64,000 nt of DNA from Hirundichthys speculiger. Taxonomy: Eukaryota > Chordata > Actinopteri > Beloniformes > Exocoetidae. Under the pieces are notes generated by a model, which was not told where the DNA came from, did not search any database, and was given only the letters and a program-made list of their open reading frames with translations. A program made the position numbers and the translations under genes. The DNA lies in assembly GCA_018398805.1 (NCBI GenBank), contig JAGFBZ010000289.1, forward strand, positions 4,481,001-4,545,000, given 5' to 3'. This document shows, piece after piece, positions 1 to 12,900 of the stretch (positions are counted from its first letter, which is position 1; each line of letters opens with the position of its first letter).

Positions 1-601
1 TCAACCCCACTAAGGGAATTGGTCACTACCAAGCAAGCGGCATAAAGAAGACCAGCTCCCCAAACAATTCAGGAGCAAGATTCTGGATAAATAAGGTTTA
101 AAAGTCAGCTTTTTGCAAACCCAACGCCCCTCATCAGTGTGAAGAACATTATCAGCACAGTAAAGCATGGTGGTGGTGGTATCATCAGGGTAGAGGGATG
201 TAACTGTATGTTTGTTCCTTTTTTTTCTTCTTTTTTTTTTTTAATCATCAGGGTCTAAGATATTGATTCAAATTGAAGGAATGCTGGATAGCTCTAAATA
301 CAGAGAAAAAACAGAGGAAAACCAGTTTAAGTCTTTGAGACTGAGGTATGCCTACATTAAAATGACTATTAGCATGTTGCTAAATCAACACTCAAATGGA
401 TTTTGTGGAAGCATTTAAATGTCAAGGAATGAACTAGTTAAGACCTAAATCCATTGGAGATATGGGTTAAGTGTCCAACAGCAAAACAAATCTAGCTTCA
501 GGAAACTGAAGCAGTTTTGTCTTGACAGTGGTCAAAAATCCCTAATATCAGATCTGACAAATTTGCAAAACAAACTCCTCCAGAAGGGGGCTACAACCCC
601 C
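1..601 (+). mobile_element. Degenerate Tc1-like transposon remnant in a cps1 intron
   Basis: The stretch contains AGTAAAGCATGGTGGTGG near 159 and a later AAACTCCTCCAGAAGG segment. Both are recognisable pieces of fish Tc1 transposase genes, but no reading frame is kept and no ends are visible. No cps1 exon is seen here; the next exon must lie before position 1. Confidence 0.5.
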
Positions 602-701
602 CCAAAAAAATCTTAATTCTTGATGTTACAGCAATAAAGTAAGAAAAATGCCCCAGGGATGAATACTTTGACAAGACACTGTTGTGTGTACATGTTCTTA
701 C

Positions 702-912
702 CCAGTAGCTTTGGATGCCAGAGCTGAGCTTCTCGAAAGCCTGGCATTAACCTCAATGATGCAGTACTCCAGGGATGATGGGTGTAGGGCGTATTGAATG
801 TTGCATTCACCCACAATCCCCAGGTGGCGTACCACCTTGATAGCAGTCTCACGCAGCATGTGGTACTCCTCATTGGAGAGAGTCTGACTCGGTGCCACTA
901 CTATAGAGTCAC
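702..912 (-). CDS. cps1: cps1 exon 18: ATP-grasp core of the first synthetase half
   Basis: This 211-bp exon reads [18 protein letters not shown] through [20 protein letters not shown]. The EVNAR segment holds conserved metal and ATP contact residues of ATP-grasp enzymes. The acceptor is CTGCAG and the donor is GTAAGA. It enters after one codon base and leaves after two. It is the last cps1 exon inside the window. Confidence 0.95.
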
Positions 913-3900
913 CTGCAGAAAAGTAAAGTACATACACACACGCGTGATCTGATGAAAAATACTTTATTCATCCCAGAAAAGGAAATTTGATGTGTGAGTG
1001 AGTGAGTGAATTAGTTACCTGTGTGAATGCCAAGTGGATCGAAGTTCTCCATGTTGCAAACAGTGACACAGTTATCAGCCACATCCCTCACGACCTCATA
1101 TTCTACCTCCTTCCAGCCCAGTAAAGACTTCTCCACCAGAATCTGACTGCTCATGGCCAGAGCCTAAAATATATGCACAACATTTATTACAGTAGCTTAG
1201 CAATGCCAGCAAAATCCTATGCTAAGAATATTTTGTTGAATTTAGCTTCAATGCTGAGCCTCAATTCATCGTGTCTTTATTACTACCAATGCAGAGTTTT
1301 TAGTTTGTTCATGTACAAAGATGAATGTAAACCAACAAGGCCAGATAAGTCTATTCAAATTTACGGCATTGTTGCATTCAAGGGATTGAAATAAGAGAGA
1401 ATTAAGTCACACACCTACAAAGATACAACCATGAAATAAAGAGCTGGAAATAATGATCAAAATATGATTATTATTATTGCTTTTCCAACATAGATATCTT
1501 TCAGAGGGCAGTTTCCTTCAGAAATCTACTTAGATAAAATGTGCAGAGCTCAATATTCCACAATGTTTTTTTCAAAATTAGTATGAAAATGGTATCAAGG
1601 ATCAGCTGCTATACTGTACAAGTAATGGCACTTTATTTAAATAGTTAAAAGCTGAAATGTTTTGTGAATTTAAAGAAATGTAATAACCTATTACAAGGAT
1701 GGTTTGAAGTGTACAATATTTAATAGAAAGAAATGGTGTTTAGGAAACAGGCTTCTTTTTGATAATGAGCAGGGATTAACAGGGTCAAAGGAAACTTTAC
1801 ATTGGGCTTTTGCACATGTTTTGCCCTGTGACAAAGACTTGGCAAGTTATGCATCTGCAAACCTTGATACAAACCACGTGAGCAGCTGCTGAGCATAACT
1901 TGCAAGGAAACATTTGCCATTGAACTAACCAAACAAAGCCAACAAAGAAAAAGAAACTGAAAAAAGAAATAGAATATACGTGAATGCTATGCATCAGTCT
2001 ATAATAGAGGTGTCGATATTCGTATCGGATCGGCCGCCGATATGAGCAAAAAATGCTGATCGGTATCGGATCGGCAAGCCCTAAAAATGCCGATCCAGAC
2101 TCCCGATCCAGTTTTTTTCTATAGTCCGTTCCGGGTTTTCCAGCGCACCGCGCAGCGCATTATTCAGATAACCCATTCCAGGTCTTGCTCTGTGTTTCCC
2201 TAATATCCGGTCCGCATTTTCCAGCACACCTTCAGGAGGAGCTCGAGTTGTCTCGCGCGGGGGGCGTGGTGTTTGGTTTGTGGCTATGCACTGTGCCCGA
2301 CAGAGAGAGAGAAAGAGAGAGAAGCGCGGCTCGCTAGATTTGTCGCTAGTCGCTTTTTACAAATTAAGTCGCTAGGGGGGTTTGGAAAGTCGCTAGATAT
2401 AGCAACAAAGCCGCTAAGTTTGCAACACTGCTCTCTCTCTGTCGGGCACAGTGCACAGCCACAAACACCCCGCCCCCCGCGCGAGGCAACTCGAGCTGAC
2501 AAACTGCCACTGAACAGTGTCAAAGCACAGGTACTAATGCTGTTAATAGACGGTTAAACTCAGGTTGTGTTTGCTTAATACAATTAACAATATTATCTGC
2601 ACTTATGGCTTGTAAAGCCGTGGTTTACTGATGCCATTTCTGTTTGTTATTTATCATTTTGTCTATTTTGTGTTGATTTGTTAAATAAATAGGTTTGTTT
2701 CTCGTTACCAACCAATGTGTATTATTCAAATGCACCTAATTCAGCTGGCTAGTTATTATCAGGAGTAAAACCCTATTCAGCATGAGTCTGACAACAAAGT
2801 AGGTTGGTTAAATGACTTTAAACTTTAATACATGCTCAGATAGGCCGGTATCGGTATCGGCAGATATCGGTATCGGCAGATATCGGTATCGGATCGGAAG
2901 TACAAATAAATATCGGTATCGGATCGAAAGTTCAAAATGCTGGATCGGGACATCTCTAGTCTATAAAAGTCTGGTTCAGACAGCTCACTTTGTAGTCTGA
3001 GCTGTCGAACATGATGCTGGACAGGAGAAAAACACAAAAAAGATGCTTAGCATCTGCAAAGAATTACTTTGGTGACATGGAATCAAAGATATTTGAACAT
3101 CTTGATTTCTTTCGATACGACTACAAGTACTGTAAATACCGCAAAGGTAAGAACAGTGATGAAATAAAAGATCATCTTTAAGGCTCCAATGATTCAAACT
3201 GTGTTTGACTAACTGTTTGACCAACTGTTTGACTAATGTTTTTTGACTAATTAGTCTTTCATTCTGACCTTGTGGGCAGTTTCCTCCAGTCTTTCTTTGT
3301 CAGAACACAGACCGGAGCCCAGACCTCCCAGGGCGTATGCAGACCGTAGCATCACCGGGTAACCTATCTGCTCTGCAGCTTTCAATGCATCAAACACCTA
3401 AAAAAAATTACATCTCTTATACAGTATCTTTTTACCAACATTAGATAACCTATTACTAATAAATCTGCAAGGACAACCAACTTCTTTTGAAAATAAAACT
3501 GAATTTGAATTCTTACCGACTCCACAGCGATACTGGGTGCAATCTTCTCATTGATCTCCATTAGTTTGTCAGCAAAAAGCTGCCTGTCCTCAGTGGCCAT
3601 GATGGACTCCACTGGAGTGCCAAGGACTTTGACCCCATACTGTTCCAAGACACCACGTTGGAACAATTCTACTCCTGAGGGCAAATTCATATACATATAC
3701 AGCATATATTTCAACAAGAATTAAAGTTTCAAAAATGCTCTTAATGTACAACGACAGTTACAGTAAACAAAATGAATTTTACAGTTGTGCAGGTGTTGTT
3801 GCAATGTAATTTTCAGGACACAAAACAGGAGTTTTCAACATTTACTGGTCAATTCCATGCAGCCAACACTTCTTACCACAGTTGAGGGCAGTTTGTCCAC

Positions 3901-6900
3901 CCATTGAGAGAAGGATACCATCTGGACGCTCAGCTTTGATGACTTCAGTTACAAATTCTGGAGTCACAGGCAGGAAGTAGACCGAGTCTGCCTGCTTGGA
4001 GCCCACCTCATTGGTCTGAACTGAAGCTATGTTTGGGTTCATGAGCACTGTCTTCAGGTTTTCCTCCTTCATGTCCACAAAAGCAACACTTAATGATTTT
4101 ACAGAGAGCATAGGCATGATGAGCAGTTCTAAATGACACTTTCACACTGAATAAAAGATTGAATAAATATCAGAAGTTTCACAAACTTGAAAATCCAAAT
4201 GCACAGAAGAGACGGGGCCTGACTGATCCAATATATTGTATCATAGGCTGATATTATATTATAATTCACCGATAGGATATCGAAATGCCAACATCAATCC
4301 AAAAAAATTCTACTTTATTGCAAATGTTCAATTTGAAAATATAGATAGATAGAAAGAATTCAGAATCTCTATTACTCATCAGGAGGTATTGGTCAAAAAC
4401 ATCATTTTGAACAATAGTCCTTTTTACAACAGATGTTTTGACTTGTTGCTGTGAGGAAAGCACACCAATTCTAAAAATACCAGCTCAAGGAAACCGTGAC
4501 AATAGAGCACCAGCAACAGCAGAACACTGGTTTTCCTAAGTGGTACATCTAAGAATGTTATCTGTACAAAAGACACATGAATCACACCTGCAGAAGACCA
4601 ACATGGAAACCACAATGTTAAAGCCTCTATCCCTTAGATAATCTAAAGAGCCAGTGGTCTTTGTAAAACAGATAATGTTGCTCAGTGAAAACTTGGGTCT
4701 GAATAATATTTGTATGGGTTTCACTGTGTTTTTTTTAATAGTTTTCTAGAGAAAAAAAAAAACAGGGTTTGTCAAACATTAGAATAACCTCGATTCTAGG
4801 TTATTATAATGTTTTAGAATATCAGTTACACTAATGTTGATTATGTTCTAGGTCCTAGAACATTATCAATAATCGTGTAACTGATACAGATGCAAATTAT
4901 ATTAGGTAAACTTTCAATAAATGCCTAGATTTCAGGCTGGCAGGATGCCATTTCCCCCCCAACATTCATGCCTTTACATTGATACTGGTTGGTCAAATGT
5001 AACTAAAACCCAACTTCGGCATATTGAAGTAAACCTGGCCAGAGGTCTGAGAACAGAAAACACCCAAACTTCTTCATCTTGATCCTCTCACCTTCATGGC
5101 TTTGATGGCCTGAGATCCAGAGTAGTCAAACTCTCCAGCCTGACCGATAGACAGACCTCCAGACCCGAGTACCAGAACCTTTGACACCTGCATCAGCACA
5201 AAGACTGAATTAACACAGGGTCATACCATTTACACAACATTTAACTGAGGCCGCGCAGCAGTCGGTTCCTTTTATAATGAAACATAAATAAAATGCATAC
5301 ACGTCTGAAATGAGATTTGAAAGATTATTAATTAATAGATCCAAATGAAGCTATTCCTTAAAATAATTTGTTCATCCTGCATGACTTGCTGTACCTTGGC
5401 TCTGGGAGGGGGGCTGGGCTTTGTTGGCATGACTGACACGATGCTGGCATCTTTTCCTTTCTTGATCAGGGATATGAATGCATCAAAGAGAAACTAGAAA
5501 CAAAGAAGAGGGAAATACAACAGTTTGAACAGCATCACAAGAGAATTTGGAGAAGCCTTAGCTTCGTTGTGATCTGGCTGTTTGATTTTGTTACAAATGC
5601 TGAGCTGACATTTGTCATGTTTCCTTGTTGCAAGACATCGAGGTGAATGGAAAGACTGAAGATGACGACCGGTACCACCGGTAAAGTGCCTCCCCCAACC
5701 AGCCGAGCAGGAGTTCACATCCATGTCATCAAATTATGACCCAAAAATAAATCTCACTAATAACTGAGGGAATATTTGTTTGCATCTATATTCATGTTCA
5801 AAAGTTAGTACCTCCACTTTTAATTCCAGAGCTTGACATATCGGCGTACCCAAAAGAAAGCTGTTGAGTCATGAAATATCTTTTTGTTTGTTTTTGGTTT
5901 TTTCTTTACATATGATGTGTTTCGAGTTATTTTAAGTTTAGCAAGGGTCATGTGTGTTTTTTTTTTTTTTTTGTTGCTGTTGTTTTTTTTTTTTTTTTTT
6001 TTACTGAAAAATAAAGCTTTTGAATTGAAAGAGCGGGTGGTAACTTTTGAACATGACTCTTTGTGGGTCTTTTCTTTCCTCTTCTTGAGAAACATGTGTC
6101 TACCTAGAGCTTCCTCACACTCAGTGGATGAACTGCTGTGGATTAAAAGAAGTGCCATGCCAGGTTTAAAGCTGTTAAGTTTAATTGTCCACATGTTTTG
6201 TAAAGCAGGAATCTAGAATATTGTCATAAATAGAAAGTCAGATTTAATCACCCAGTCGTGTTGCGTGCATTGAGAGAAAAAAAAACAACTAAATTGGCCC
6301 CAAATCATTTTTTTCAGTTTGATAACAAGAACATTAAAAGAGCAGAAGTTATACACAAGATGGTGTACATTTTTAGTGAAAGAGCTGACAATAACGACTG
6401 CAATGATGATGAAAGCTTGCGAGATCAATCTTCCTCTTTGAGCAGTCTGTGATTGATATCTCAGATATTACAAACTGGACCTGCTGACAGAGAAACCCTG
6501 TCAAAGAGCAGTCTGACATGGAGGACTGGGATTCTGGGAATGAATTAAGTCTTTTAAGATGAAGCTATAAAGGTTTGTGAAGTCGCTGAGAGCAACAAAC
6601 ATGTTGGTGCTAAATAAAGAGAGACAAGACTGCACCCTGGAGGTCCCAGAGAGAGCAGCAGGGAGGATGATGTGGACCAGGAGGACAGAAGAAGTACGTG
6701 CTCAGGTAAGAACTTTAGTGTAAGTTGACATTGAAGCTGGAAGATAAAGGTTCAGATGCAAAAAGTTCAAAAGGGACAGGTAATTTTTTTTCCCCCCGAA
6801 GTGATACAAGAGATGAATGCAGAGATAATATTTGAAGACATCTCATGGACACAACTCATCCCAAGTACTCCAAACAATCACAGGCCTCCACATTCACTCA

Positions 6901-9900
6901 TTTTACCAATGACAGAATTTTTTCTGAATGATGTGCACTGCAAAACTATGATTTAACCCATAAATCAGGCAAGTAAATGGTTCTGGTTTAAAGAAATCCC
7001 TAAAGTCGGTCAAAATGTGTCATGTCTAAAAGAATGAAGAGAAAAGATTGAAACCTAAAAATATATGAGTATTGCCTCTGGTAACAGCTGTCACCAGAAA
7101 GAAACAAACTGAAGTGTGTTATTTAAAAGGTAAAAATGTCCCTGTATGTTTTTAATAAGTTTCATTTTGATTTATGTCACCAATATAAGACATTCTTTTG
7201 ATTTTGCATCTTTATGCAGAGGAAATTAAACACTGATGTTTTAACTGGTCATATTCTTTTATTATTTTTTCGAATTTGTGACTATTTTAGATTTTACATA
7301 TGTTTTACCTATACGCGCAATACTAATTTGGAACACACTTATTTCCATTAATTCTGTATGAGAAAGACAGTCCAAAAAATAGAGAAATTCTGTATTTTCA
7401 CCACACAATATTTTATAAAGGACATTAGCTGTTACAGATAAACCCTAAAACCAGACAGTGCTGAAAACACGATGTTCATCATCTAATTGCAAACCTCTGC
7501 TATCTGAACACAACTTCAATTTTCCAGGCCATCATCTGCACAACTGCTATTTCAGTGGAATACGTTAACTTTTACCTTGGTTGCATCCTGTGAATACACC
7601 TTTAATTAGTCGCAGTATAGTATTCAGACACTTTATGCAACACCATCAAAGTCTTTAATTACCTCTGTGTCGGTGGGACCGCCCTTAGCCTCTGGATGGA
7701 ACTGGGCCGTGAAAACAGGCTTACTGTTGTGCATGATGCCCTGGAAATTATGCATATTATATATAAAGAAATGAAAAACTGTTACATTTCAGGAGAAAGT
7801 CTTTCCAAGGTGTTATTTGGCAAACACATCTGTAGGCTCCATGCAGTCATTTATTTGCTTGACTAATGCTATTTATGAAAGAAAAACTCATGGTTTTTTC
7901 TATCTAAGACCTATAGCAGAAAACGGATTGCCATGTTGCCTTAGAAAAAAACTCAACGTGCACACAGAGTGAAATTAACCTCATTCGTCCCATCATTAGC
8001 GTTGATGAACAGTGGGCTCCAGCATGGGGGCAGGGACTTGCTGTCGATACCGTAACCGTGGTTCTGTGCCGTTATGAATGCCTGGCCTGTCATCACATTC
8101 AGCACAGGTTGGTTCTGGCCTCTGGGGAACAACAGACATGCATTCAACAGTAAGATTGTCTTTTTCCTCTTTATAATTTATTCCTTACGGGAGATTGCCT
8201 TCTAAAATCTTTAAAAATAGATAACACCTTTGCAGGACAGAGAAGCATATTAAAGCAAATCCATGGTTTCCTGCGTTTAAAGCAGCCAAAAAATCCACAT
8301 ACAAAGACAAAGCTATTTTCAAGATGCTTTTAATTTACATTTTTTTTGGAGATGGACATTGACTGATTCAATTTATTAAGAGCATTTTACATTACTGGGC
8401 CACCCACTTCTAAGGAGCAATAAAGACAGCGTGACGTGAAGTAGAGTGCAGATATAGATGGAGACGCGTTACAATTCTGTCTATCAGTCACAGCACCCTA
8501 AATCCAAAAGGCCATCTGAGATAAGAAATTTACATTTTACATTTACATTTAAACGTACATTACTGTTTTCTAAAACAAAGTATCAGTGTCGTATAGGTGG
8601 GAGTTTTTAAGTTAGTGACTTTTAACACCCAAATGAATGTTCTTATGCACAAAAAAGGGATTTTTTTTTTCATATGTGAGCTTTAAACTATCTATATTCA
8701 TGTTCATGGAGATGTCTGAGTCTACGATTAGATATGAAAGAGTTCACCTGTTGCCCATAGGTAGTTTGTATGACTTAGCTCCAGCAGCCAGAGCAGTGAT
8801 CTGGTTGCCCATACAGATTCCAAACACTGGCTGGGGATGGTCACTCTCAAGAACCTTCAAAGATCAAATATTATCAGTGATGGCAGAGAAAACATATATG
8901 AATAATCTATGTCACAAAATCAAAATTCAAATTTTTGAGAGAGATAGTTCTCATGTACAAACAATTCTTATAAATAATTATTTTCAGCCATTACTCCACC
9001 TCCCTAATGGCAGCTGACCATCATCCCTGAGTCATCCTGTTATCAGGTCTTTTTTCCCCTCTCCGCTGTCAACATATGCTTATCCACAAACGGGAATTGC
9101 ACTGAAGTGAAGAGCCAATATAACTGGGCTGAAACTCTACTATATTTAAATGGACTGCATACATTTTTCTTCCTGTCTGTGTAAAATGCCTTAAAATGAC
9201 TTTTGTTCTAAATTAGCACTATAGAGCTATAAAAATAAAGAGAAATTAATTGGACTGAATTGCTCAAAGTTTCTGTAAAACTTGCTCAGAGGAACATTTG
9301 AACCTCTGAGCCCCATTTGGCTCAGAGGGTCCTCCTATAGGCATGGAGGTTAATTCGCATTTATGACTGTTCAAGATGTACTCTGTTTGGTTGCTTACCA
9401 GGTCACTATCTTGATTTCTCTTCTGTCGTAACTTTTTTAAGTGTCTTTGTTGTTTCTACCATGATCATCACTGTAGGTCTGTGAGCTAGTCTCACCATTG
9501 TTAATGTGTGGCATACTACCATAAAGCGATATCCAGTTGTCAAAAGAAATGACTGAGATGATAGTCATAAGTCACTTTGGCTGATTTTTGTTCATAGTGC
9601 GGACAGGTTATCTAGAGAGCTAGACAGCCCTTCCTAAAAGTAATCAAATATCCCTTCAAATAAAATTGAAACTGATATTTTAACAGAAAAAAAAAATCCT
9701 TGTGCCGATTTAAGTATGAGATACAGTGAATTACTCATTTGTGGTCAAATATAAATGTTGCAAAAAGAAGGAAAAAAATTATCATTTTCTCTAAAGCTCA
9801 TACCTTGCGCACATTGTCGACGAGTGTCTTGGCCAGAGATGGATCTCCAGGTCCATTTGATATGAACAGGCCATCATAGTCTAAACTCAGCAAGTCCTGG

Positions 9901-12900
9901 TTCCATGGCACCAAGTGGACCTCTGCACCTCGCTACACCCAACAACATAAATAAATATTAAATAATGTTATAGCAACCCTAAGTGTATATTTATGGAGTC
10001 ACCCTAAATAGCATAGAATAAAAACACTCTCACTTCAGCTGTAGACATAAATATATTTCTTATAGCAGGCCTTATTGAATTCAAAACATCACCATTAGAG
10101 TTGGGACTCTTCCAGAGATGTTGCCAAATCTCCAAACTTTCCCTCAATGGCCCCGATCGTACACCTTCCGCTAGCCGCTAGCCACAAATTACGGGTTTAG
10201 GAACTACCGTTAACCACTAATGCAATCTTCCTCTTCCCTAAAGCCGCTATCCGCTATGCCGACTCCCTTACTCACATTGTAGGTGTGGCAATGGATGTGT
10301 CTTTTGCGCTTTCCACAAACTCGGTATCTTGCAATCGCGGGCTTAGGATAGCAGGTAGCGGGTGGTCTGACCATCCGCTACCCGCGATCGCATCACTGTA
10401 TTCCTTGCAGACGTTTTTATTCCCTTAAGGTCAGAGGATGTCTGGTCAGCAGTGGTCGAGAAGGGACAAGAACATTAATTGTTCGTGATCTTTAAATGCA
10501 CATCCAATGATTCGTTCTGCAGTATTTTAAAAGGCGCATCTGCTGCGCCATGAAGCACAGCTGTTTCCGACTCCCAGCATCCCCTGCTGAGAATATGTTC
10601 CCGTGGCTCTGCCTGGCCATGTTTACTGGGAGCGCACCAACTATCTGGGACTTTCAGGTTGCTGATAGGAATTGTCTGTGTAAAAATATTTTTATGTATA
10701 TATCAGTGCAGAGGAGGAGGAGGAAGGATAAGGAGGAAGCTCTACAGCAGAGTCCCAGACAAGCTACGCATGAGAGCAGCTCTGATCTGGATGAAAAGAC
10801 GCTCCATAGCGGTTTGCGGGTAGCGGGTTGCGGGTAGTGCAACCTGCTTTTAAAAGCAATGGCTACTGACTGACGCACTGATTGGTTTAACAGGTGGAAC
10901 GCCATAACCACTCCCGTGCATAATATAGCGGTTAGCGCAGGTAAGATCGCAGGTTTAGAGAGGTTAAAGATTGCATTCTTTGCTGAGGAACGCCCCTCCC
11001 GCTACCCGCTATCCCTTAATAGCGGCTTTAGGAGGTTTGGCAGAAGATCGGGCCCTATATATCTAATTCAGTGATTCCCAAAGTGTGGGCTGCGGCCCCC
11101 TGGTGGGCTGTGCTGGTACTGCAGGTGGCCTGTGAGAGGTCATTAAAGGAGCAAAAAGCGAAATCATTTCAACAAACTGCCTGTAGACCAAAACAAAGTG
11201 TGCCATTAGCCACACCTCCCTCTGCCTCTGCTCGCCAAACCCCCCCCCCCCCCCACACACACACACTCCCCCACTCCCCCCGCTCGCTTCGAATTTACCT
11301 ACACCGGCAAAACTCACCATGGCGAGTAACAAAGTAAGTTTTATAACATTATAATGTTTATACTGTTTGTCCGTAAATTAATCTTTATGTCACTAATTTA
11401 GTGATCACCATTACATCAACGTTATCTATTCGCCGCTAATTGCGTTAGCATTCAACGTTATAACAATATGACAGTGAAAGCTTCCTGTTTTGTTCCGCTG
11501 TCTGCCATTTCAGTTCGAAAATGCTGCCGCCGTCACTATCATTTCGCGTTTTATAGAGAGGGAGGGGGGGAGGAGGAGGCGAAGTTTCAATGAACGCACA
11601 TGAACGCACATGAACGCGCGGCCGGACCGGCTTGAGGCTGGAGATCAACAGAGAGCGGGTGTGTGACGTCATCCTATACTCCAGATGAAATTACACCTCT
11701 CGTTCTCCATGTAGCGATTTTTTAATTCCTTCAGTCTTAAGTAATGGATTTCCACTTATTGCTCCTTTAAAAATAAACAAATATGTTTTAAATCCTCCAT
11801 TTTTTTTTAAGGTATGTTTTTTAATTACTGTAAAATATTCATGACATGATTCAGAAAAAATATTTAGAAGTAACAATCAATTGAGTGTTATTCTGCTGTC
11901 ATCTTAACTTAATATGACAGGTTTCAACTTATTTGTTGACCCCTTACATTAATATTGGTACATAGCTTCTTGTCTGGTATGTTGATCACAATTGTGATTA
12001 AAGGTTTGGGTGGGCCGCAGAGATTTTTCACATTTCACACTGGGTCATGGTATTATGAAATTTAGGAATGGCTGATCTATTTCATAATTCTCAGTATGAT
12101 CTGCATGATTGGTGTAGAAAGTAGACCAACAAACTGTGGCTCCAGCTGTGCAGTTTAAACAGAACGTAGCTTCAATGACGAGGCTGTTTTGCAACTTCAA
12201 CTGCATACTCTCTTACCTTTACCAGCAGCCGAATGATATTATGTTTAACACCACAGTCAACAGCCACTACTTTGAATGGGTTGCCTTTTCCAAAAACTCT
12301 AATTTCCTGGTGAAAAAGAGGGGCACAGCACAGGGAGGTTGTTCTCATTGGTGGGATTTGTAGACAGAGTCTGGCTTTATCTAATCAGATGTGAAATGTA
12401 AGTGGCTTGCAGCTGTTACCTTAGTTGAAACCTCTTCTACAAGGTTTTTCTGGTTGGGGTCAGATATTTCTATAGGCTGGCCATCAAATTCAATCTTTCC
12501 CAAAACTGTACCCTGAGGAGAAAAAAAACATCTATACTGTAAGTTGGTGGTCAACTGATCCGTTTTAAGATGCAGTAGATTAGAACTTTGCATTGGTAAA
12601 ACCTTGTCCCTGATGATTTTGGTCAGCATTCTAGTGTCAACACCAAACAGTGCTGGAACCTATAAAGGAAAGTGAAATGTTAATTTATAAAAGGGTCCCA
12701 TTCACCTCTGACATTACACCAAGTGTTTGGTAATTTGAAACCCAACCTTCTCCTCTTGCAGCCATTGACCCAAAGACTTGACGGAGTTCCAGTGACTATA
12801 CTCATTGCTATAGTCTTGAACAAGAAGACCAGATATCTAAAGACACAAAAGTATAAGCCTTCAAAAAAAGTTCAATTTAGGAAGCACTCAAGTCCATTAT

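Noticed and set aside
2273..2557. Frames of 94 and 79 residues on opposite strands with similar starts
   Set aside because: They are the two arms of the inverted repeat inside the hAT MITE, not genes.
5820..6216. Two overlapping frames of 110-124 residues on both strands
   Set aside because: Both are made by T-runs in a cps1 intron and show no splice link.
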